Shown: positions 27,375 through 35,811, numbered from the stretch's first letter. The stretch: 64,000 nucleotides of DNA from Enterococcus rotai (GCF_001465345.1 NZ_CP013655.1:496001-560000), one strand, 5' to 3'. Notes: a model not told the origin generated them from the sequence alone. Numbers and translations: made by a program.

Positions 27375-28010
27375 TTACCTCCTGTATGGATGTTTTACTT
27401 TATTATCTATAATTTTCACAATTTTTTTTAGCAATATTGTTTTTTCTTCGTCAGCATCTATTACATAGCAGCTGTTAACCTCAGAAAAAAGTTTTAAACT
27501 CTCTTCTCTCACATTTTTTTGAAATTTTATAAATGCTATTTCCTTTTTTTTATTTAAATATATATCTAAGCCAGATTCCCAAAAGTTTACGTTTCCATTA
27601 AGTCTTTTAAGGGCTAGATTGGGATCGATATCTAAATAAATAATAATATCAAGTGGCGGTGTACTCTTTAAAATGAAACTTAAAAGAGTGGTTCCCATCC
27701 CTCTTACTACGCCCCTAGAGCATACAGAGTATATATATCTATCCCAAATTATGATGTATTTTCTTTTTTTAAATTTTGAAACATATCTCTCATATTGATC
27801 TTTAATGCTTAAATAATGCAAAAGAGAATTAACTTCGCAAGAATACAATCTTTTCTTACCTTCTTTTATAGCAGGAAGGGTTATATATGACATATTAAAT
27901 CTAACGACTAACACTTTATACCCTTTTGAAATATAATATTTTTTTAAGAGTTTTATTACGGAACTCTTCCCCGCGCCATCATTACCTTCAATTCCGATAG
28001 TTATTGACAT
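27375..28010 (-). CDS. Thymidylate-kinase-like P-loop kinase
   Basis: A 211-aa protein with the P-loop GIEGNDGAGKSS (residues 6-17), a DRYIYS motif near residue 93 followed by the LID-like GVVRGMG, and DIIIYLDIDPNLALKRL. These are the dTMP kinase signatures. A housekeeping tmk must exist elsewhere, so this copy probably acts on a pathway nucleotide or another small phosphate acceptor. It lies 6 bases upstream of the carrier ligase gene. Confidence 0.85.
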   Translation of the reverse strand: MSITIGIEGNDGAGKSSVIKLLKKYYISKGYKVLVVRFNMSYITLPAIKEGKKRLYSCEVNSLLHYLSIKDQYERYVSKFKKRKYIIIWDRYIYSVCSRGVVRGMGTTLLSFILKSTPPLDIIIYLDIDPNLALKRLNGNVNFWESGLDIYLNKKKEIAFIKFQKNVREESLKLFSEVNSCYVIDADEEKTILLKKIVKIIDNKVKHPYRR

Positions 28011-28033
28011 AGATTCTCCTCTGAAAAATATAA

Positions 28034-29185
28034 TTATTTTTTTAAAGTTGTTTTATAAAATTCAACCGTTTTTTCTGCTATTGTGAAGCGTTCAAATTGA
28101 ATTAAATGACTCTTCGCTGTTTTTGTAAGCTTTAGCCGTTCTTCATTTCCCATTGTAATCGCTTCTTTCAACTTTTTACAAATGTCACCCATAATATATG
28201 GATTACATAACAATCCGGAGTTTTCATCTATTATTTCTGCCATTCCTCCGTTCTCACTTCCAATATTAAGGCATTCTTCATTTATTGATTCTAGTAATAC
28301 GTAAGGAAAATTTTCATATAACGAAGGAAAAATTGATACTGTCGCTTTCTCAAGTAAACTTGTAATTTCTTTGTGTGGTAATTGTCCAGTGAAGATTATT
28401 TTATCATGGTGCTCAACGTCTACTATATTTTCAATCATTCTTTTTGTTGATATACCGAATTCATTCCTGTTAGAATCTGCTCCTGTAAAAATAACTTTAT
28501 AATCTGTAACATCTCTAAAAAAGAAATTTAATTCCTTTGCTAATTTTAAAACACCTTTCCTTTGCTCTAAACTACCTATATATAATATATGTTTTTCTTT
28601 AATAATATCCTTTGAAATAATTAATTCATTGATAAAGACAGGATTGTTAATAACTTTAATCACCGTATTTAAATTAGGAATTGTTTCATTTACTATATTT
28701 GCCAAAGAGTGAGAGCAGGAATATATATTATCACATTTTAAAATATCCTCAATTTCGTGCTTCTGTAACATTTTATTTTTCTTAGAAGACTTAGTATTGT
28801 TATATTCATTCCAGACAAAATAGGGTGTATGTAATTTTATAACAACAGGCTTTTTTCTAATAGGTAAGTAATAGTGAGACTCGGCTCCCCAATCAGCAAC
28901 TTCAAAAATATCAATTTGATCTTCTAATTCTTTCATCTGTTGGCATACTTTTTTTCTGTATATAACATTTCTTTCATAATCCGTCCCCATACTACTATAT
29001 GATACGTAATGTAAGGTTATTCCCTCGTGAACTTCGACTCTATCCGTTTTACAATGCGTCTTACAAATTACATGAACGACATGCCCAAGTTCAAACAATG
29101 TTTTTGCCATAATATATTGATATGTTGCAATCCCTCCTTTTTGTGTTTCAATTGGAAATTCTTCTGAAACTAAACAAATATGCAC
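28034..29185 (-). CDS. Glycosyltransferase family 4
   Basis: A 383-aa GT-B enzyme. The N-terminus MHICLVSEEFPIETQKGGIA shows the glycine-rich acceptor-domain start. The C-terminal donor domain has ILYIGSLEQRKGVLKL (about 190-205) and the EX7E-type site SLYENFPYVLLESINEE (about 290). It would transfer a sugar from a nucleotide-sugar donor. Its place in the operon suggests the product is glycosylated or built on a sugar core. A 600-base gap with a decayed transposase-like frame separates it from the upstream NDP kinase gene. Confidence 0.88.
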   Translation of the reverse strand: MHICLVSEEFPIETQKGGIATYQYIMAKTLFELGHVVHVICKTHCKTDRVEVHEGITLHYVSYSSMGTDYERNVIYRKKVCQQMKELEDQIDIFEVADWGAESHYYLPIRKKPVVIKLHTPYFVWNEYNNTKSSKKNKMLQKHEIEDILKCDNIYSCSHSLANIVNETIPNLNTVIKVINNPVFINELIISKDIIKEKHILYIGSLEQRKGVLKLAKELNFFFRDVTDYKVIFTGADSNRNEFGISTKRMIENIVDVEHHDKIIFTGQLPHKEITSLLEKATVSIFPSLYENFPYVLLESINEECLNIGSENGGMAEIIDENSGLLCNPYIMGDICKKLKEAITMGNEERLKLTKTAKSHLIQFERFTIAEKTVEFYKTTLKK

Positions 29186-29416
29186 GTATTTTCTCCTTGT
29201 ATATTATATTTAAGGTTTCAATCTTCAGATTTTAATGGATAACCTTATTAACCATCGTTATTTTTCATTAGGTATTAACTCAATAAATTTGAGATAATAC
29301 CATTACTGGATTGATAGACCATGTCATTTTCCTCTTGAGTCTATGAACTTGTCAGTGAAAAATTTACACTTCTCTCTGTTTACGAATAGGCTAGACATAG
29401 AACTCCTCTATCTAGA

Positions 29417-29745
29417 ACAAAGTAGTAACACTTTTCAGTGGAGTAGATTTCAATCCAACTTATTATGAAGTTGGTATAATTATATTCTATAGTGGGATTG
29501 ATATTGAAAAACGTAAGTATGATATTATTGCTTCTGTTCTATTTTCAATACGACATAATCCTGCCTCAAAGTTTTTTATGACAAGAGACGGTCTGTCACA
29601 GCTTTTTGGATTAGTCTCCAGAAAGTTATGTTACATCGTCAACGCGATTCTCAAAAAAGCAAACCTTATTAAATACAGGTGTAGCTACAAAAATACATCC
29701 TTGTTTCCCTTTATTTTCTATGCATTTTTTATTACTAAATTTTAA
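29417..29745 (+). pseudogene. Decayed transposase-like fragment (possibly IS110 type)
   Basis: An uninterrupted plus-strand frame without start or ribosome binding site. Its middle reads FYSGIDIEKRKYDIIASV, similar to the N-terminal GIDIxKxKxD signature of IS110 transposases. Further on, SRKLCYIVNAILKK resembles their C-terminal helix. The central catalytic part is missing, as after an internal deletion. No terminal repeats were identified. The family call is tentative; the stretch lies inside the minus-strand operon and may explain the gap between the GT4 and NDP kinase genes. Confidence 0.4.
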
Positions 29746-29764
29746 ACTAATTCTCCCTATTAAA

Positions 29765-29796
29765 TATATGGACTAATTTATTCCAAAGTCCATATA
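29765..29796. repeat. 10-bp inverted repeat downstream of the NDP kinase gene
   Basis: TATATGGACT (29765-29774) and AGTCCATATA (29787-29796) form a perfect stem with a 12-base loop, 15 bases after the NDP kinase stop. No clear T-run follows, so it is a weak terminator or a processing hairpin at best. CCATATGGACTTTT in the end of the gene repeats part of it. Confidence 0.5.
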
Positions 29797-29810
29797 TCTA
29801 TACTAATTTA

Positions 29811-30242
29811 CTAAAACCATATGGACTTTTCATATTCAAATGTGGTTTGACTGTCACTAGCATGGATTATATTTCTACAACTTCTATTTTCTATATCAGC
29901 TTGTTTATAAGAATCTATGCCAAATCTTCCTCGTATTGTTTCTTTACTTGATAGCGATGGATCCGATTCCCCTACAAGTCTCCTTACTTTCTTAATAATA
30001 TCTGGACCTTCTAAAATAATAATTATTATTTCTTTATTAACAAAATAATCAAGCACTCTCTTTTTAATTGAATCATCAGAATTTATTAAATTATCAGAAT
30101 AATGCCTCAAAATCTCATCTGATGAAACAGTGTGATATTTTAATTTCCTGATGATCCCTACATTAAGCAAAATATCTAGACATGATGCGGTTAATTTTCT
30201 TTCTAAACAATCTGGCTTTAAAATAATTAATGTCTTATTTAT
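29811..30242 (-). CDS. Nucleoside-diphosphate-kinase-like protein with no ATG start
   Basis: Family blocks are GPDIIKKVRRLVGESDP, TIRGRFGIDS and RNIIHASDS, whose His is the phosphorylated residue. The first in-frame ATG (30170) would remove the essential N-terminal strand. The frame upstream of it encodes TLIILKPDCLERKL, the NDK start block. Two codons before that is ATA at 30242, nine bases after GGAG and two bases from the stop of the upstream gene. The full protein from there has 143 aa, the normal NDK size. So either ATA is used as start (perhaps by coupling), or an original ATG has mutated and the gene is impaired. NDK transfers gamma-phosphate between nucleotides. Confidence 0.8.
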   Translation of the reverse strand: MNKTLIILKPDCLERKLTASCLDILLNVGIIRKLKYHTVSSDEILRHYSDNLINSDDSIKKRVLDYFVNKEIIIIILEGPDIIKKVRRLVGESDPSLSSKETIRGRFGIDSYKQADIENRSCRNIIHASDSQTTFEYEKSIWF

Positions 30243-30243
30243 C

Positions 30244-31575
30244 CTACTCAGCTCCTATTACTTCACAATTTGAGATCGCAAATCTATTTAATTTTTCAAA
30301 ATCATTTTTCCACAAAATCCAAGAATCATTTTTCCATGTATCTATTTTTGTTTGTTTAGTTACTTCTAAAAATTTTTTTTGAATAATCACTTTTATACAG
30401 TAAAGTCGTAACAAACGTAAGGTGTACTTATAATTTGTGGACACTACACTCAAAATTTCATATATTTTTTCTTCATCTAACATACCTGGTATATTATTAA
30501 TATATCTGTAAATGTACACTAGTCTATCATAAAATAATGGCGTATAAGCTACCTCTTCATAATCAATAAAATAAATTTTTTTATCATGTATCAATATGTT
30601 TTTATAATGTAAGTCTCCATGTGAAAGGTACATTTTTTCATTCTTAAATGTATCTATTAACTCAATAGATTTTGATAAATTACTATTAAAAAAGTCTTGC
30701 CACTCTTTATTAAAGAAAAATGTTTTTTTATTTTTAACAAATTCAATATGTTCTATTATTTCTAAGAGGATGGTTTTTCTGTCCTTAGTAGATATAAATC
30801 GGTTCTCCTTATATGCTTCCATACTTTCTATATAGGTTAATACATCTAAAAAATCCTTTCTACTGTCCAAACTCATCCTTCGACCTTTAATGTATTGATA
30901 TTTATAACAACACCCCTCCATAGAGAATTTTTTTATCTGTCTGTCTCTCATATTTAAAAAATCAACATAATCTAAAACATATTCTTTTTTTAATGTATAT
31001 TTAATTTTTTTACAAACTTGTGTATTACAATCAAAAAAATACTCTTCAATATCTTTAATTATATGTAAATACATTTCATCAAAATTACTGAAGTCTTCGA
31101 TATAATATACCTTAGTCACTTTATTTGGCACATACTCAGAAACAATTTTTTGTTCATTAATAGTCTCTATGTACCTATATTCTTGTTCACTTTTACTATA
31201 CTTACTTGAATATATTCTATCGTCAATATTTCTAGAAAGGAGAAGGCAAATAAATTGTTTATTCGTATTTTCCAATAGATCCGGTAAATTCTTTATAGAA
31301 CAATTAATTGTCAGAATTCTCTGTCTTTTCTTCTCTTTATTAATATCTTTTTGACAAACTCCATAGTATCTGTTATTGGTATCTCCCACTGATATAAACA
31401 TATCATTTTTTAAAAAATACTCTTTATTTCTAAACTTATAAAAGTTTGTATCATCTATCCTTCTAGGTCGATTAGTCGTATGGAGTGGAATATAAAATCT
31501 TGGATCATTTTTAAGCTCTAGTAATAATTTAGTTTTTCCTACATTAGGTATTCCCATAATATACAAGCAGTTCAT
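30244..31575 (-). CDS. Guanylate-kinase-like / aminoglycoside-phosphotransferase-like fusion
   Basis: A 443-aa two-domain protein. Residues 1-180 resemble guanylate kinase: P-loop GIPNVGKT (about 8-15), LHTTNRPRRIDDTNFYKF (about 32-49, the TTRxPR GMP-binding block) and RYYGV (about 69). Residues about 190-440 form an APH/choline-kinase-like domain with the Brenner motif LSHGDLHYKN (about 313) and IDYEEVAY (about 333). It could phosphorylate a nucleotide-like and a hydroxyl-bearing substrate in sequence, or provide self-resistance by phosphorylating the product. I know of no characterised protein with this fusion. It sits next to the NDP-kinase-like gene. Confidence 0.8.
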   Translation of the reverse strand: MNCLYIMGIPNVGKTKLLLELKNDPRFYIPLHTTNRPRRIDDTNFYKFRNKEYFLKNDMFISVGDTNNRYYGVCQKDINKEKKRQRILTINCSIKNLPDLLENTNKQFICLLLSRNIDDRIYSSKYSKSEQEYRYIETINEQKIVSEYVPNKVTKVYYIEDFSNFDEMYLHIIKDIEEYFFDCNTQVCKKIKYTLKKEYVLDYVDFLNMRDRQIKKFSMEGCCYKYQYIKGRRMSLDSRKDFLDVLTYIESMEAYKENRFISTKDRKTILLEIIEHIEFVKNKKTFFFNKEWQDFFNSNLSKSIELIDTFKNEKMYLSHGDLHYKNILIHDKKIYFIDYEEVAYTPLFYDRLVYIYRYINNIPGMLDEEKIYEILSVVSTNYKYTLRLLRLYCIKVIIQKKFLEVTKQTKIDTWKNDSWILWKNDFEKLNRFAISNCEVIGAE

Positions 31576-31599
31576 TTTTAACCCCTTTTAGAAAATATG

Positions 31600-32550
31600 T
31601 TAATAGGTATTTATCTCAGCTTTTAGATGCTTTACAATTTCAATTTCTTTTTTCTTGATATTTTCTAACCTACTAAATAACTTTGAACTTAAATTAGAAC
31701 TAAAATCTTCACGAACGAATACTTTCATCAGTAGAACAGTTATGATAGCCCATTCTCTCTGAGCGTCACCATACACTTTAGAAATAACTCTATCATTAAA
31801 TAGCTTAAAAAAAACAGAACCTTGAATTCTAGAACGACTTATTCGATCTGTTATTTCAGCAATATCTTCAATATTTTCAATATTTTTTGTTTGTATACTC
31901 ATTTCTAAATTTTTTTTTAGCCGATCTATAGCAAAAATACCAACATACTTATTGAATCCTTTTAGTTGTGGATAGTAATTTTTATCAATCATAAGACTTA
32001 AATTTTTTCTTTTTATAGCTGACGTATCGATATTCTGAGTCTCACAATTCAAGAAGTCGAATGATATCAATTCGCCGTAGTGACCCTTAATTTTTAATAA
32101 TTTTTGAATCGCTTCAAAAATTATTTTCTTTTCAACTTTTCCCTCATATCCATAGTAATTATCTGAAATGTAGTAATATCGATTAGTTTCGTATATTATT
32201 GAAATTGCGTGTACCATATGCTTTTTTTTATAAGCATTGGAGTACGGTAAATAGAAGTTATCCAGTTTAACAATAACAGAGCTGCTTTCTAACTTATTAG
32301 TAATATTTTTTGAATATTCGGTGAAATCATTATATATATTTTCTATCATTTTAATGTTAAATATCCTTTCTAAAATTTCTGAATACTTAGAATTATCTGT
32401 AAATAAAACATCTTTATCTTTTTTATTTGTAGATTCAAAATAACATAAGCCAACTTCATGAAATGCATAATGATAATCTAGTTTATTTTTGAGTAGAATG
32501 TCAGCTATCAGCATTTCAAAGCAATTTAATTGAAAATCTTTAAACACCAT
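31600..32550 (-). CDS. BtrH-like acyltransferase (ACP-to-amine transfer)
   Basis: A 316-aa protein resembling the butirosin BtrH N-terminal family, papain-fold enzymes that move an acyl group from a carrier protein to an amine. Visible features are an early Cys in LNCFEMLIADILL (Cys10), the core VIVKLDNFYLPYSNAY followed by HMVHAISIIYE (about 93-125, with the likely catalytic His) and YYISDNYYGYEG. Match to the family is by pattern, not search. With the carrier ligase, ACP and decarboxylase of the same operon it completes a butirosin-like side-chain assembly set. The ribosome binding site is CGGAGGAT. Confidence 0.65.
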   Translation of the reverse strand: MVFKDFQLNCFEMLIADILLKNKLDYHYAFHEVGLCYFESTNKKDKDVLFTDNSKYSEILERIFNIKMIENIYNDFTEYSKNITNKLESSSVIVKLDNFYLPYSNAYKKKHMVHAISIIYETNRYYYISDNYYGYEGKVEKKIIFEAIQKLLKIKGHYGELISFDFLNCETQNIDTSAIKRKNLSLMIDKNYYPQLKGFNKYVGIFAIDRLKKNLEMSIQTKNIENIEDIAEITDRISRSRIQGSVFFKLFNDRVISKVYGDAQREWAIITVLLMKVFVREDFSSNLSSKLFSRLENIKKKEIEIVKHLKAEINTY

Positions 32551-32562
32551 TTATCCTCCGTT

Positions 32563-33111
32563 CTACTCTACTGTAATCGAAAAAATATGAATACATGGAT
32601 TATCTGGTAACGTAATTTTTTTTAATCTTATTCTTTCTTTAAATGATAATGTAAACTCCCATAGATTTCCTCCGGTTCCTTCAATACGTTCTTTTCCCTT
32701 TATTGGAGAATGTAAGTACTCTCTAAATTCATATATTGAATAGTTATCACTATAATAAGGTTCCTGACAATGAAATGCCGAAAAACTTATAGGTTTAGAT
32801 AACTGGTTACCTATATCATCTTCTAAGAGTACTATGTCATCATGGTTTCCATACACTGAGACACCGATAAATCCAATAGTATTTATATATTCAGATTTTT
32901 TTGTTAATAGTTCTTGTCCGTTACATTCAATATTATCAAAGACTGAGTCATTAATAATATATGACATATTAGAATTATGAGATTTAATTATCGAATCATT
33001 AATAAAATTCGGAATAGATGTTCCTAGAGGTGTCAAGTCTCCCAAAAAGTGATCTTTTATCTTTGTCAATCCTTTCGAGTTTAGTTCATTACTAAGATCA
33101 ATATGGATCAT
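32563..33111 (-). CDS. Beta-sandwich-like protein of unknown function
   Basis: A 182-aa soluble protein. The middle (about 60-115) reads IECNGQELLTKKSEYI then IGFIGVSVYGNHDDIVLLED, a pattern seen in galactose-binding-like beta-sandwich modules attached to glycosidases (NGQ, small-residue IGFxGxS, an acidic turn, then a DG-like strand). Here it stands alone. The C-terminus RLKKITLPDNPCIHIFSITV is also beta-strand-like. It overlaps the decarboxylase stop by one base (TAATG). Function unknown; sugar or product binding is a guess. Confidence 0.55.
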   Translation of the reverse strand: MIHIDLSNELNSKGLTKIKDHFLGDLTPLGTSIPNFINDSIIKSHNSNMSYIINDSVFDNIECNGQELLTKKSEYINTIGFIGVSVYGNHDDIVLLEDDIGNQLSKPISFSAFHCQEPYYSDNYSIYEFREYLHSPIKGKERIEGTGGNLWEFTLSFKERIRLKKITLPDNPCIHIFSITVE

Positions 33112-34331
33112 TAAATAAATACCTCCTCCTTAATTATTTTCGTTAAATTTTTATGAACTACTTGATTATCATGAATACAATATTCTATTGGAATATCTTG
33201 AGAAATGAAATTAATTAGACTAGACGATAATCCATATGCACCTACATTATTAATTGAAATCCAATCTCCAATATTTATCAATTTTGTATGATTCTTTTTA
33301 ACTCCAATAACATCTAGTGGGGAACAAGAGGGGCCAACAAAGTGAGTAGTTTTTTTACTAGGAATCATGTTTCCGGTTAAAATGTTAATTTCGGCAGTAG
33401 GAGAATATAGTCGGCCGATCCCATTCATTCCTCCTAAGGCATTCATTCCGAAATTTAATATTGCAAATTCTTTTCCTTTGTTCTTTTTTATATCCACCAC
33501 TTGTCCAAAAATTGTACCACTTGCCCCCGTGATAAAGCGTCCAGATTCAAATAATATTTCTTTTTCAGATAACCATTTATTCGAATTACAGATATTATGT
33601 AATTCATTTTCTATATACTTCAAATCAATAGGATCTTTATTATTACTATATTCTGAGGGAAAACCTCCACCAAAGTTAATAGTAGACAGCTTTCTTTTCA
33701 AAAATTTTTCTGTTTTTATAAATAACTTAAGAATACTATTAAAATTTTCAACCAAATGATTCAGCTCAAAATTGTTACTGCCATTAAAAACGTGAATACC
33801 AATTATATTTACTCTATCTATCTTATTCATTTCAATTAATAGCTTTTTATCCATCAGAATCTCATCAATTCCAAATTGACTGGCAACACCTGTCATTCTC
33901 AGTCCTGGTTGTAACGAACTATTGATTGGATTAATCCTTAATAATACATTACAATTTTGATTCAAATCAACACAAACTTGTTCAAGTTTTTTTAAATCTA
34001 CGATACTTTCTACGGAAAACATTTTAATGTTGTTAATCAAACATCGTTTATAAAAACCTATACTTTTGTATGGCCCACTAACTAATATTTTGTCAGATGA
34101 AATTGATTTAGCAAGTACAATATCAAGCTCACCTTCACTAGAAACTTCAAAATTCCCTCCCAAAGTATTTATAAAGTCTACTACACCTGAATTATTATTA
34201 CTTTTAATAGAATAATATATCTTAGATGAATTAATTAATGGTAGCTTTTTTAAAGAAGTATACGCTTTTTCAATTTTATTCAAATCATATGTATAAAATG
34301 GTTTTCCTTTTGTTGTCAATTTTCCGATCAT
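33111..34331 (-). CDS. PLP-dependent decarboxylase (DAP/ornithine decarboxylase fold, BtrK-like)
   Basis: A fold-type III decarboxylase, 406 aa from the ATG at 34331, which has AAAGGTG seven bases upstream; an in-frame ATG further up adds 27 unsupported residues. Signatures are YYSIKSNNN (PLP Lys), the Gly-rich INFGGGFPSEY, ESGRF, FVGPSCSPLD (catalytic Cys) and a C-terminal GAYGLS. It is in the same superfamily as diaminopimelate decarboxylase and as BtrK, which decarboxylates a carrier-bound glutamyl unit. With carrier ligase, ACP and a BtrH-like gene in one operon, decarboxylation of a carrier-bound amino acid is a reasonable inference. It is the first gene of the minus-strand operon. Confidence 0.85.
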   Translation of the reverse strand: MIGKLTTKGKPFYTYDLNKIEKAYTSLKKLPLINSSKIYYSIKSNNNSGVVDFINTLGGNFEVSSEGELDIVLAKSISSDKILVSGPYKSIGFYKRCLINNIKMFSVESIVDLKKLEQVCVDLNQNCNVLLRINPINSSLQPGLRMTGVASQFGIDEILMDKKLLIEMNKIDRVNIIGIHVFNGSNNFELNHLVENFNSILKLFIKTEKFLKRKLSTINFGGGFPSEYSNNKDPIDLKYIENELHNICNSNKWLSEKEILFESGRFITGASGTIFGQVVDIKKNKGKEFAILNFGMNALGGMNGIGRLYSPTAEINILTGNMIPSKKTTHFVGPSCSPLDVIGVKKNHTKLINIGDWISINNVGAYGLSSSLINFISQDIPIEYCIHDNQVVHKNLTKIIKEEVFI

Positions 34332-34426
34332 TTCAAACACCTTTCTAAAAATAAAATATATTAATAGTTTTCCCATATTTTTATTATTCAAGGAAAAATT
34401 TTTATTGTTCAATCCACGTCACTTTT

Positions 34427-34473
34427 TTTAAACTTTATATCATATTATTGTTTAAAGAACGGAGGTTTAAACA
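34427..34473. promoter_or_regulatory. TTTAAAC/GTTTAAA operator-like repeats in the divergent promoter
   Basis: Three half-sites lie between the divergent decarboxylase operon and the regulator gene: TTTAAAC (34427-34433), GTTTAAA (34450-34456) and TTTAAAC (34466-34472). The last two extend to an 8-bp perfect inverted repeat, TGTTTAAA and TTTAAACA, around GAACGGAGG, ending exactly at the regulator's ATG. The ribosome binding site is thus in the loop. It may be an autoregulatory operator or an RNA hairpin; the repeats are seen, the role is inferred. Confidence 0.6.
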
Positions 34474-35442
34474 ATGAAAGATATAAGCAGAGAGATTTTA
34501 ATATTCTATTATAACATCAAAGAAATAACTCAAAGACATCTAGCAAAGGGAATAATAAGTGAAAGTCATCTAAGTAATTATCTTAAAGGACGTGTAAATA
34601 TATCCTATGATACAAAAGAGTTACTCTTTAAAAAATTAGATATTCCGAAAAGTTATCTAATGGATGGGAATGATTTTATTAAAGATATGTGCTTGAAGAT
34701 TGAAAAAAGCACATTTTACTGCGATAACTTTGATATAGATTCATACTTACTCATTATGGATAAGCACTCATTACATACTCTAGTCGATACGAATTTACTA
34801 TCTATTATATGTGAAAAAAATACGTTCCTTCTAAATAAATTTTCAGTGTATTATCACACTTTATTCACCAATAAAATATCAGATGATTTTCCACCTATTT
34901 ATTTATTGATTTCAAAATTGAAAGAAATTTTTTTTCAAAATAGTACTTCATTACACGATTTATACACTTTATTCCTTACAATTAACATGAACAATATCCA
35001 AAGTAAAATAATAACAAAGTTATTTTCTATAGCCTCAAAATTTCGAGAACAAAATTATGATATTTGCTACTATATGCTAGACGAATTTTCTACTGAATTC
35101 CCAAATGCTATATGTTCTTTTTTATATTCTCTTAAAGAATTCTGTAGAATTAACAGTCATGATATTTTTCCATCTTCAAAAAAAATGACAATTCAAGACT
35201 TTCATTACCTACCAGCATTTCAATTTAATTTTTTGAAATTTGTAGAATATGAAAAACATTTTAGAGATTATGATTATTTATTTATCGTAGAACAATATAA
35301 ATATTTATCAACATACTTCGAAAATCATAATTTAACAGAGCTAGCATTTAGAAGCAATAATACCTTGGCTTATATATATTACTCTAACAAAAAATATAAA
35401 TTGTCTGCTATAACTTATAAAAAATTAGCTTTACAAAGATAA
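34474..35442 (+). CDS. HTH regulator with helical C-terminal domain (Rgg/PlcR-like layout)
   Basis: A 322-aa protein. Residues about 5-60 form an XRE-type helix-turn-helix (QRHLAKGIISESHLSNYLKG). The remainder is rich in hydrophobic, Tyr, Phe and Lys residues with helix-pair periodicity, ending in a TPR-like unit (LAYIYYSNKKYKLSAITYKKL). This resembles peptide-responsive Rgg/PlcR/MutR-type regulators, but I could not find a convincing pheromone gene next to it. It is transcribed divergently from the long operon and is the only regulator inside the cluster, so it is the likely cluster regulator. Confidence 0.7.
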   Translation: MKDISREILIFYYNIKEITQRHLAKGIISESHLSNYLKGRVNISYDTKELLFKKLDIPKSYLMDGNDFIKDMCLKIEKSTFYCDNFDIDSYLLIMDKHSLHTLVDTNLLSIICEKNTFLLNKFSVYYHTLFTNKISDDFPPIYLLISKLKEIFFQNSTSLHDLYTLFLTINMNNIQSKIITKLFSIASKFREQNYDICYYMLDEFSTEFPNAICSFLYSLKEFCRINSHDIFPSSKKMTIQDFHYLPAFQFNFLKFVEYEKHFRDYDYLFIVEQYKYLSTYFENHNLTELAFRSNNTLAYIYYSNKKYKLSAITYKKLALQR

Positions 35443-35580
35443 ACCATTACAAATTTATTTTAGACGTGAATACATGGTAGTGATTAAAAATTATTCTTCA
35501 AAAATTTATTTTGAAAAAAATAAAAAAGTACGATGTATCGTCTGAAATATTGCTTATGACTACAAGATATGGGTGAATTA

Positions 35581-35811
35581 TTAAATACTGTTAAGGGTTT
35601 TTTGTAATGCTTTTAGCGAACTAAAATTTTCATGAGTTAAATATTCATCTGGTATTATAGTATTGTAGATATCTTCTAAATCTACAATCAAATTTATACT
35701 TGACATTGAGTCCATTCCCAAATCTTTAAATGATTTGTCAAACTCTTTTTCAGTAATTGCTTTGGGTAGATACTTACTTACAATGTCAATTAATTTTTCA
35801 TCTATTTTCAA
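35581..35811 (-). CDS. Acyl carrier protein (ACP 2)
   Basis: A 76-aa carrier protein with the motif DLGMDSMSSINLIVDLED; Ser35 is the phosphopantetheine site. It is a better match to canonical ACPs than ACP 1. It overlaps the upstream nucleotidyltransferase-like gene by 14 bases. Its likely loading enzyme is the adenylate-forming ligase at 37422, which lacks a carrier domain of its own; that pairing is inference. Confidence 0.88.
   Translation of the reverse strand: MKIDEKLIDIVSKYLPKAITEKEFDKSFKDLGMDSMSSINLIVDLEDIYNTIIPDEYLTHENFSSLKALQKTLNSI

Noticed and set aside
35474-35545. 23-aa frame after the cluster regulator, considered as a signalling peptide
   Set aside because: No Shine-Dalgarno and no hydrophobic or signal-like segment; its position alone is not enough.
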